Of a DNA stretch of 64,000 nt, positions 43,801-50,267 are shown piece after piece (position 1 is the stretch's first letter; each line of letters opens with the position of its first letter). The notes below the pieces were generated by a model that was given only the letters and a program-made list of their open reading frames with translations, did not search any database and was not told where the DNA came from. This DNA comes from Streptomyces sp. NBC_01304 (lineage in GTDB: Bacteria > Actinomycetota > Actinomycetes > Streptomycetales > Streptomycetaceae). The stretch spans positions 2,914,001-2,978,000 of the forward strand of contig NZ_CP109055.1 of assembly GCF_035975855.1 (NCBI RefSeq). The letters run 5' to 3'. Both the position numbers and the translations under genes were made by a program.

Positions 43801-45158
43801 TGCTGAACAGTGAGGCCGTGGACTCGACCGACCCCTGGGTGCGACAGCTCGTGCTCAACGAGATCCAGTACCTGTTCACGTGGGGTGACCACGAAAGCTC
43901 GCTCGAGCTGGCGCACGAGGTGCATGACAAATGGCGCAACGCGGACGGGGAGCACGCGGAACACGTGCTCAACGCGGCCAAGCTCTACGCCGACGCACTG
44001 CGCGTTCTCGGCCGCTACCCAGAGGCGTACGAACTGGATCAGCAGACCATGACGGCAATGCGAGAAGCACTCGGCCCCGAGCACGAGTCCACGATCGAGA
44101 TCGCCGGCATGCTGGCCTGGGACCTACGACTGCGCGGCGACTTCCGGCCCGCACTCGACCTGAACAAGCAGGCCTACGAGGCCTGCGTGCGGCTCTTCGG
44201 ACCCAACGACCCGGCAACGCTCATCAGCGCCCACCAGCACGCACTCAACCTCCGTTTCATCGGGCAGTTCGAAGACGCCCTGAAACTCGACAAGGAGACT
44301 TACCGACGCAAGGTGGAAGAGCTCGGCGAGAACGCACTCTCCACGTTGTCGACGATGGCATCCGTGGCGCTGGACCTGCAGGAGAGCGGCGCGTATCCGG
44401 CCGCCCATCGTCAGGCACGGAGTGTCGCGGATCGTTACCGGCACAGCTTTGGCGAGACGCACCCCTACGCGCTTGCCGCGATCCGCCTCCAAGCGGTGGC
44501 CGAGCGGCTCGCGGGCCGGCACGCCGAAGCACTGCAGCTGTCCGGCAATGCCCTCGGCCACTTCAGGACCCGGTATGGCGACAGGTATCCGCAGACGGTG
44601 AGCGCCCTGGTCACCCATGCCATCGACGTCCGCCACAGCGGCGACCTGCATCGCGCTCTGGACCTTGGGCAGGAGGGCTCCCGTGCGTCCGAAGCACTCC
44701 TCGGCGCACAGCACCCGCACAGCGTCGCAGCGCGCGTCAATCACGCCGTCTCGCTGCGCCTGGCCGGGCGGTTCGAGGAGTCCCTGCGAGCGAACGCCTC
44801 AGCGCGGGCGTCGCTGGCCGAGACCATCGGCGAGGATCACCCCCACACCCTGGCCTGCAGCGCGAACCTCGCTGTCGATCTCTACGAGCTCGGCCGAGCA
44901 CAGGCCTCGGCCGAACTCGCCACGTCGAGCCTGGCACTGAGCCGGTCCCGGCTCGGCAGGGACCACCCCATCACGCTGGCCACGGCCCTCAACCTCACCC
45001 TCACGCTTCGGCAGTTGGACAGGCCGGACGAGGCCGAGCCGCTGCTGGCCGACACGCTGACGCGATTTCGCCGCACGCTGGGCGTGGGGCACCCCTCGTC
45101 CCTCGCTGCAGCCGACGAGCAGCCGGTGAACTGCGACATCGACCCACTGCCGATGTGA
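40884..45158 (+). CDS. SAV_2336-type vWA-like / STAND (NB-ARC) NTPase / TPR protein
   Basis: A 1424-residue sensor-like protein related to the FxSxx-COOH system TPR protein family. Residues about 1-130 are disordered and acidic. About 145-345 is the SAV_2336 N-terminal domain, in which LVVDTGGSMELW (Asp188, Ser192) and LLVLTDLHADHW recall the MIDAS of von Willebrand A domains. About 620-930 is an NB-ARC NTPase: NRAFTGRVQLLEDL, P-loop GMGGVGKSQ from Gly640, WLLVFDNAE, then a winged helix. From about 950 to 1415 come repeated TPRs of the type with HP.TL..A.NLA. The start overlaps the MoxR stop. It probably senses a signal through the TPRs and drives the vWA-MoxR partner. Confidence 0.82.
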   Translation: MRSSPFRGGMAGDGIGPGAASRAEVSAELLWYEVGEAVWLAAERERRVLAARRAGGDEAARDDGAQDDGERGTPPGDPTPADASDEGQAPEREQEPDGSAPGRGTQSTDTGTDGSPSSLLVELGRGLPLDGSRSMERSMLPLRQRILSRHSLVLNEEATAESAAEHGVWLPRQEPAKERWLTANLVVDTGGSMELWSHTAQQLTQTLRGSAAFRDVRLAHGFDATAPVSDGRQVLLVLTDLHADHWSDGSARRVLAHWARTMPVALVHVLPEHVWMRVGTVTGKVRLTSPHPVSPNTKWVVAHELLAMTPYAFAPAAGAEEITVPVLTLTPEGLGGWARFIAGQAPEYTVKALGPAAPAARHRAESGRSAPPDTQVRRLRATLSPTAYRLARLCAALPLNLSTLRLVQANLLPEARSWHIAELFLSGALRQTAPDPKAPAAARFELEFSDGVRRELLAEGTRGETARAMLMTFDHLSTAIPGPSGEAFAAIGGLVRDPSRVALLPVEALQPWVGTVLPAFTAMAGPYTAAANVLGDRLRSARAAGTPPEPPAGPHSADRGRTVRDGVTEGGAAADPADSSPPPADAPAGPRSDGLHKPPPVWGNVPPRNRAFTGRVQLLEDLHRRLQQGTTAVLPEALQGMGGVGKSQLAVEYVYRHMHEYQVIWWIPSEQPQQIRQFLVALAARLKLGVGGGEANTAVPAVIEALRVGEPYKNWLLVFDNAENPEAVRDFFPTNGPGRILVTSRNPQWASSARPLEVDVFTREESRTLLQLRAPALDDPTADRLAEALGDLPLSIEQAAVWLAETGMPADEYLRLFEQQAGALMAGDPPVDYPLSVAAAWNVSLARLRQNHPAALQLLQICAFFAPEPISRRLLTGIRDAPVPAELSAALSDPIKLGRAIREINRYALARINHNTNTIQLHRLVQRVLINQMTEPLKSQMREGAHRLLAKGDPEEPTAAHQWQQYGELLPHVLNSEAVDSTDPWVRQLVLNEIQYLFTWGDHESSLELAHEVHDKWRNADGEHAEHVLNAAKLYADALRVLGRYPEAYELDQQTMTAMREALGPEHESTIEIAGMLAWDLRLRGDFRPALDLNKQAYEACVRLFGPNDPATLISAHQHALNLRFIGQFEDALKLDKETYRRKVEELGENALSTLSTMASVALDLQESGAYPAAHRQARSVADRYRHSFGETHPYALAAIRLQAVAERLAGRHAEALQLSGNALGHFRTRYGDRYPQTVSALVTHAIDVRHSGDLHRALDLGQEGSRASEALLGAQHPHSVAARVNHAVSLRLAGRFEESLRANASARASLAETIGEDHPHTLACSANLAVDLYELGRAQASAELATSSLALSRSRLGRDHPITLATALNLTLTLRQLDRPDEAEPLLADTLTRFRRTLGVGHPSSLAAADEQPVNCDIDPLPM

Positions 45159-45162
45159 CCCG

Positions 45163-47295
45163 TCAGCACCGAGTGGACGGCACGGACAACTGCCCTGCCC
45201 AACAGGCGAGTTCCATCGGATCGAGGCAAGGCACGCCGAGAGCGCGCGCCTCCCGGGCGATGGCGATGACCGACGCCGGCCACTCCAGGAGGGACGAGGC
45301 GGCTGCTTCGTCGCCGGAAGCCGCCAGAGCCATCCCGAGCCCCACCCAGGCAGCGGGGTCGTCCGGGGCCTCTGCGAGGAATGCCCTGTATCCGCGCAGG
45401 GCTCCGTCGATGTCTGCGCCGAGCAGTTTCAGATCGGCGTCCAGGAGACGTGACGGGCGGTCGAGATCCGTCAGGCGATCCTGCGTTCCCGGGCCGGCCA
45501 GTCCCCCGTCGGAAAGGAGCAACCGGCGCAATTCGCACCGCAGTTCTGGGGCCTGGCCACGCACGGGGGCGGGGCGCAGCTCGGACACGGGCAGGCACTG
45601 CCCGACGGCGGTGTCACCGTTGATCCACAAGGCCGCGAGCCTGCGCGTCGCGGCACGGTCAGGTGCCAGATGCCGCGACCGCCAGGTGGCCCGTAGATCA
45701 GCCAGCTCGCTCTGCGCCCCGGCCAAGGCGCCGTCCGGCACGGGGTCGTCCGCCCACCCGGCTGCCTGCCGCGCCATCTCCCCCACGAAGCGGTGGCCCC
45801 AGACGCTGAGGCCTCCTCGTGTACGAAGGGACTCCAGGACGTCGCTTACCGCGTCGCGCCAGACGGCGTACTCGAAGTGCGCGAGGGCAGCCGATGTCCC
45901 TGTCAGCGCATGCCTTTCGGCACGCCAGAACTCCGCGACACCACTGAAGGCATACGCGCCGTGCAGCAGCCCCTGTGGTGGGCGCGGGTCGGTGCGCCAT
46001 GGCGCGTAGAGCAGGACGTCCGCGTTCTTCGCGTCCTCGTCGAAGAGTCCGACCTGATGGCTCAGGCCGTTGAGCACGGAGTGACGGGACTCGTGGACCA
46101 GCGTGACCGCCAGGTCGGCGGCATCGTGCGGCAGAGAGACGAGGGCACTGCCGTAGGACTCCGCATAGGAGGCGCTGGAAGTCCTGAAGCGAGGCAACTC
46201 GGCCAGGGGCACTACTGCGGTCAAGGCAAGGGATACCAGACGAGCCGAGTGCCCGTGCCGCGCGTCGAGCAATTCCCGCGCACCGTTCATGAGTTGCCGC
46301 CACCGATCCACCTCCTTCTCGGTGAGCGGCGCCGAAGTCGGGCAGCAGGACCGGAAGTCCCGGTACGGATCGCCGTCCTCAAGGGTGAGGGCGAGGTCGG
46401 GCGTCGTCGCCCCGGCCGCCCGGTGGAGGGTGTGTACGGGATGCCAGCCGGAAGCCGAGTGGCTGAGATCTCCAGGCAGTTCGAGCCGGAGCGAGCCGCG
46501 CGACAGGCTGGCGGTGCCCTTTCCGCCGGACTCGAGGTCGGCGGTTCCGTGCCCGTCCTCGCCGTCGAGCAGAACGGCATGCCCGAGCGTGGGCAGAGCC
46601 GCCCTGCCCCGCCAAGTGGGGATGCGAAGAAAGACGGGTAGCCCTGCCCGCAGCGCCGCAGCGGCAGCGAGGGCATGGACATATCCCACCTCTTGCCACA
46701 ACGGAGGCTCGCCGTCGGCCGAGGCGGCATCCTGGCCGAGCCGCCCGAGGACCCGCACCGCCCACAGGCCCACCGGCGGATGGCTGAGCACCCGCCCGAC
46801 GGCTTCCGGCGCCAGCCGCTCGGCCCGAGCGATGACATCACAGGCGTCCGCGATCGGGAGCAGCGGACCGCTCGGCCCGGTCGCACGCTCCGCAGCCGCG
46901 ATCTCCCGGAGCATCAGCATGCGTCGGGTCCGCTCCACCGAGCCGATGCGCGCGGCCGTCCGTGCCGTGATCCGCCCGGCCGCCAAGGTGTCCAGGTCGA
47001 CGCGCGGCAACCGGTGCCGGGCCGACGTCCCGGCCGGGACCGCCGCCGCAGGGGGCGTACGGAACGCGGACACGGAGCGGAAGGGGCCTTGCTTCAGCCC
47101 GTGCTGAGGCCGCGGCTGAGCGACGAAATAGGTGCTGCCACCGTCTCCAGGACCGCCCTCGGTCCCGATCGCGCCGACCGACAGGTGGGCCAGCAGCATC
47201 TCCTGCGACTTCACGACCTGCGGATCACTCAGCGCCATGACCTCCTGGAGCCCCCGTCCACTGAGATCGACAAGGCCGGTCTCGATGTCGGTCAT
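45163..47295 (-). CDS. HExxH-type peptide hydroxylase with fused FxsA-like N-terminus
   Basis: A 710-residue protein. The metal motif is HESRH (401-405) in LAVTLVHESRHSVLNGL, in the context of the alpha-ketoglutarate-dependent HExxH peptide beta-hydroxylases that act in the FxSxx-COOH peptide system, often fused behind a radical-SAM enzyme. No CxxxCxxC radical-SAM motif is present here. The first 40 residues (LVDLSGRGLQEVMALSDPQVVKSQEMLLAHL) look like the helical leader of FxsA precursors, and FRSVS (72-76) fits the FxSxx core but is internal. GAGGA five bases before the ATG fixes the start. It is convergent with the STAND gene (4-base gap) and divergent from the Trypco1 gene. Confidence 0.72.
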   Translation of the reverse strand: MTDIETGLVDLSGRGLQEVMALSDPQVVKSQEMLLAHLSVGAIGTEGGPGDGGSTYFVAQPRPQHGLKQGPFRSVSAFRTPPAAAVPAGTSARHRLPRVDLDTLAAGRITARTAARIGSVERTRRMLMLREIAAAERATGPSGPLLPIADACDVIARAERLAPEAVGRVLSHPPVGLWAVRVLGRLGQDAASADGEPPLWQEVGYVHALAAAAALRAGLPVFLRIPTWRGRAALPTLGHAVLLDGEDGHGTADLESGGKGTASLSRGSLRLELPGDLSHSASGWHPVHTLHRAAGATTPDLALTLEDGDPYRDFRSCCPTSAPLTEKEVDRWRQLMNGARELLDARHGHSARLVSLALTAVVPLAELPRFRTSSASYAESYGSALVSLPHDAADLAVTLVHESRHSVLNGLSHQVGLFDEDAKNADVLLYAPWRTDPRPPQGLLHGAYAFSGVAEFWRAERHALTGTSAALAHFEYAVWRDAVSDVLESLRTRGGLSVWGHRFVGEMARQAAGWADDPVPDGALAGAQSELADLRATWRSRHLAPDRAATRRLAALWINGDTAVGQCLPVSELRPAPVRGQAPELRCELRRLLLSDGGLAGPGTQDRLTDLDRPSRLLDADLKLLGADIDGALRGYRAFLAEAPDDPAAWVGLGMALAASGDEAAASSLLEWPASVIAIAREARALGVPCLDPMELACWAGQLSVPSTRC

Positions 47296-47559
47296 AGCAG
47301 TCCTCACGTCAGACGTCCCCCTGCCGGCACCCGCTCGCCGCCCGGCCATCGTAGGCGTACCCCTGCGTATCGGCCCCGTGTATCCGCTCGGTGCGGTGGC
47401 GGGCTCCACACTGCCCAGCCTAAAGGGACCCAAGCGGCCGGTACGGCCACTTCGGTGCGATCAAGGGCCAGTTGACGGCAGCGGGTGGTGCCGGTTCGAC
47501 CCCTGATCGCTACGGTGAAGCGACCGCACGGGCGGCCGGTTCAGCAACGGGGGTAATCG
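47296..47559. promoter_or_regulatory. Divergent promoter region between the HExxH and Trypco1 genes
   Basis: A 264-base non-coding stretch must hold both promoters. I see no convincing dyad, tandem repeat or -35/-10 pair. GGGGG at 47550-47554 serves as the Shine-Dalgarno of the Trypco1 gene. An open frame runs from the HExxH gene to 47433 but the Shine-Dalgarno favours the internal ATG. Confidence 0.5.
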
Positions 47560-47964
47560 ATGGGCCAGTTGGTGCGCTTCGAGCTCGGCGACGGAGAAAC
47601 CGTCGTCGTCAATCTGGACGATGCCGACCGCGGAGTGGTGGACGCCGCGAGCGCCACCGATCTCGTGGGCCGCGCCACGGGCTCCTTCTCCTCGGCGCTG
47701 GACGAGGTGCGGGGCGCGGCCGTGCTCGCCATGCACAAGCTGCGCGACATCCCGAAGCCGCCGGACGAGGTGACCATCGAGTTCGGCATCCAGCTCGACG
47801 CCGAGGTGGGCGCGGTGCTCGCCCGGACCGGTGTGCAGGGGCACCTTCAGGTGCAGCTGGTCTGGCGCAAGGAGAGCGCGGCGGGCACAGCGGAGAACAC
47901 AGGGGGCACACGAGCCCCAGAGGGCTCGGGCGGCGGGAATGCCGTGGCACCTGGTGCCGCGTAG
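47560..47964 (+). CDS. Trypco1-domain protein (CU044_2847 type)
   Basis: A 134-residue cytosolic protein. It has the shape of the trypsin-co-occurring domain 1: an opening strand pair (LVRFELGDGETVVVNLDD), a helix (FSSALDEVRGAAVLAMHKL), then DEVTIEFGIQLDAEVGAVLARTGVQGHLQVQLVWRKE. The last 25 residues are a disordered Gly/Ala tail. Trypco proteins accompany trypsin-like proteases in NTP-dependent conflict systems, and a trypsin-EAD gene lies 9 kb away in the same module, which supports including it. It is divergent from the HExxH gene and 84 bases before a Cys-rich protein gene on the same strand. Confidence 0.78.
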   Translation: MGQLVRFELGDGETVVVNLDDADRGVVDAASATDLVGRATGSFSSALDEVRGAAVLAMHKLRDIPKPPDEVTIEFGIQLDAEVGAVLARTGVQGHLQVQLVWRKESAAGTAENTGGTRAPEGSGGGNAVAPGAA

Positions 47965-48048
47965 GCCGTGGGCACCTTGCGCCGGGTACCGTAGACGGAC
48001 CGATCTCATGGGCCTCCTGGCGGGCTGCGTGAACCCAGGAGGAGCAGC

Positions 48049-48537
48049 ATGACGACGAACCGCACGCGCAAGGACATCATCCGGGACCGGATGGACGCGA
48101 CCGGCGAGTCGTACAACGTCGCCGCCCGCAATCTGAAGGCGATGAAGGACATGGGCGCCACCCGTGACGCCGTCCTCACCCAGCGCTGGCGCCCCGCTCC
48201 CTCCCTGGACCTGCCCTGCCCCTGCGGCGGGACGTGCGAGCCCGGCGAGAAGTGCGAGCGCTGCCACGCCCGGCACCGGCACGTGTCGCGCGCCCCGGGC
48301 AGCCGTACGGAGGTCGAGATCTGGGCGGACCGTTACGACTGCATGGGCTGCTCGCACTCGTACACGCTGACCGTCGAGCTGCCCGGCCGCCCCTGGGGCA
48401 TCGCCGAGACCGTGCTCCAGGGCGGCTCGGCGGAGCCGGTGATCAAGGTCCGGGTGTTCCCCGGCGTCGTCCATCCGCTGCTGCGGCCCGAGACGCCCGA
48501 ATCCCCCGAGTCGGACGACTCGACCGACGAGGACTGA
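48049..48537 (+). CDS. Cys-rich hypothetical protein with possible zinc ribbon
   Basis: A 162-residue protein that I do not recognise as a named family. The first 40 residues are charged and helical (TRKDIIRDRMDATGESYNVAARNLKAMKDMG), of the type seen in small DNA-associated actinomycete proteins. The middle has cysteines spaced CPCGGTCEPGEKCERCHARH and YDCMGCSHSY, enough for one or two zinc sites. A beta-rich end and an acidic tail follow. AGGAGGAGC directly precedes the ATG, so expression is likely good. It ends three bases from the convergent M81 stop and may or may not be cotranscribed with the Trypco1 gene. Confidence 0.65.
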   Translation: MTTNRTRKDIIRDRMDATGESYNVAARNLKAMKDMGATRDAVLTQRWRPAPSLDLPCPCGGTCEPGEKCERCHARHRHVSRAPGSRTEVEIWADRYDCMGCSHSYTLTVELPGRPWGIAETVLQGGSAEPVIKVRVFPGVVHPLLRPETPESPESDDSTDED

Positions 48538-48540
48538 CCG

Positions 48541-50094
48541 CTACGACCGCCACGACGCCTGCGGGGCGTCGGCCGGGGCGTCAGCCAAATCCTCGGCCTC
48601 CGCGTCGGCCGGGGCGATGATCCGGGCCCTCAGGTCGGGCTCGGCCATGTCCGGGTCGAACGGGTACATCGGGCGGCGGATGCGGCGATGGCCGAGGCGG
48701 GTGAGGTCCTGGTCGACCCCGCCCGGTGTGAGGGCGAGGCGCCAGTCGGCTGCCAGGTCATAGAGCTCGGGCTCCAGGTAGCCGATCTTGACGATCACGA
48801 CGTGGGCGTCGCGCGGGCGCAGGGACAGCTCGGTGAAGTCGTGCTCGTGGTGGTACGGCTTGCGCAGCGCGGTGAGGATCACGTGGACGCTGCCGACCCG
48901 CAGCACCACCTCGATTCCGGCGTCGCGGTCGCCGTGCTTGATCGCGTGCACCACGCCGGTCATGGTGAGCGGCCCGGCATGCCGGTCGTCGACCTCGGCG
49001 CCGGCCGTGACCGTGACGGTGGCGCCCACCCCGGCCTTCTCGCAGGCGGCGACGGCAGCGGGTCCCGGCACGGAGGCGTAGATGACGGTGGGGCCGTCGG
49101 GATGCTTGAACTCCGGTCGGGCCAAGACCTGTTGGAGCCCCCAGGTGACGTCACCCGCGCCGCCCGCCGTCGGGTTGTCGCCGCTGTCGCTGATGACGTA
49201 CGGGTGGACGGGTGAGGCGATCGCCTCGTCGAGGCAGGCCTCCAGGGAGCCGGTCGGGGCGACGAAGTCGAAGGCGCGGCGGGCGTCCCAGAAGGCGCGG
49301 GCCAGGCGTTCCGCTCCCGTGCGGACCGCTTCCGCGTCCGGGCCCGTGACGACGACGGCCGCGTGGTTGCGGGGCTCGTCGGCCCAGGCGTAGCCGACCC
49401 AGAGCGCCGCGTCGGTGACGCCCGCGGTGGCCTCGACCTCGGCGACGGCCGCGTAGACACTCTTGGCGGGCTCGACCCGGGTCGACGTCTGCTCGCCGGC
49501 AAGGAGGACCGGCACCGGCACCCAGGCCTTGACCGGGCGGGGAGCGCCGCCGGTGAGCAGTTCGACGAGGTGGCGCGCGGCCCGTTCCCTCGTCTCGGTC
49601 ACGTCCACGTGCGGGGCCGTCCGGTAGCAGGTGATCAGGTCGCTGTGGTGGACGAGGGCACGGGAGACGTTGCCGTGCAGGTCCATGGAGGTGGAGACGA
49701 CCACGCCCGGTCCGACCACCTCGCGGACCCGGGTGAGCAGGTCGGCCTCGGCGTCGTCGATGCCCTCCACGGTCATCGCGCCGTGGATGTCGAAGAGCAG
49801 GCCGTCCAGCGGGGGCAGCTCGGCGAGGCGGCGCAGCAGGTCCGTGGAGAGTTCGGCGTACGCGGCCGCCGTGACCGTGCCGCCGGGCAGGGCCTTGCCC
49901 ACGAGCGCCCCTCGCCAGTCGGCGGCGGTACGCAGCGGGCGGCCGGGCGCGAGGAACGGGTAGCGGGTGAGCGCCTCCTGCCCGCGCAGGGGGTGGAAGG
50001 CATCGGCGGAGGTGCGCGCGGGTGAGAACGTCGAGGCCTCTATGCCGAGTCCGGCGATGGCTATGACGGGGTGCGTGGTGTGGGGATCGGGCAT
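48541..50094 (-). CDS. M81-family metallopeptidase (MlrC-like)
   Basis: A 517-residue protein of the microcystinase C family. GLGIEASTFSP at the N-terminus, LLFDIHGAMTVEGIDDAEADLL, VSTSMDLHGNVS and DSGDNPTAGGAGD are the conserved motifs that carry the Asp and His metal ligands. Known relatives hydrolyse linear peptides such as those derived from microcystin, and most actinomycete members have unknown substrates. The ATG at 50094 follows GAGGAG at short spacing. It lies directly downstream of an oligopeptide ABC operon on the same strand, but a strong hairpin separates them. Processing of imported peptides is a reasonable inference. Confidence 0.85.
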   Translation of the reverse strand: MPDPHTTHPVIAIAGLGIEASTFSPARTSADAFHPLRGQEALTRYPFLAPGRPLRTAADWRGALVGKALPGGTVTAAAYAELSTDLLRRLAELPPLDGLLFDIHGAMTVEGIDDAEADLLTRVREVVGPGVVVSTSMDLHGNVSRALVHHSDLITCYRTAPHVDVTETRERAARHLVELLTGGAPRPVKAWVPVPVLLAGEQTSTRVEPAKSVYAAVAEVEATAGVTDAALWVGYAWADEPRNHAAVVVTGPDAEAVRTGAERLARAFWDARRAFDFVAPTGSLEACLDEAIASPVHPYVISDSGDNPTAGGAGDVTWGLQQVLARPEFKHPDGPTVIYASVPGPAAVAACEKAGVGATVTVTAGAEVDDRHAGPLTMTGVVHAIKHGDRDAGIEVVLRVGSVHVILTALRKPYHHEHDFTELSLRPRDAHVVIVKIGYLEPELYDLAADWRLALTPGGVDQDLTRLGHRRIRRPMYPFDPDMAEPDLRARIIAPADAEAEDLADAPADAPQASWRS

Positions 50095-50206
50095 GGCTCC
50101 TCGTCCGGCGTCGCTGGTCGGCTGGCTGTCCGCGCCGGCTGTGCGCCTTTGGTTCCCCACCCCGCCCCTTCCCGAAATTCTGCGAAGCCTTCCACCCTCC
50201 GGGCGG

Positions 50207-50261
50207 TGTCCTCACACGCCGGACGGGCTGGTTCCACCAGCCCGTCCGGCGTGTGAGGACA
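50207..50261 (-). terminator. 26-bp perfect hairpin after the oligopeptide ABC operon
   Basis: Two perfectly complementary 26-base arms (50207-50232 and 50236-50261) leave a three-base loop. It begins six bases after the substrate-binding protein stop and contains the CGCCGGACGG core also found after lpdA. Confidence 0.8.
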
Positions 50262-50267
50262 GTCCGC

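Noticed and set aside
45163..47295. Complete FxSxx-COOH locus with radical-SAM maturase
   Set aside because: No CxxxCxxC radical-SAM protein and no separate short precursor ending in FxSxx were found in the window.
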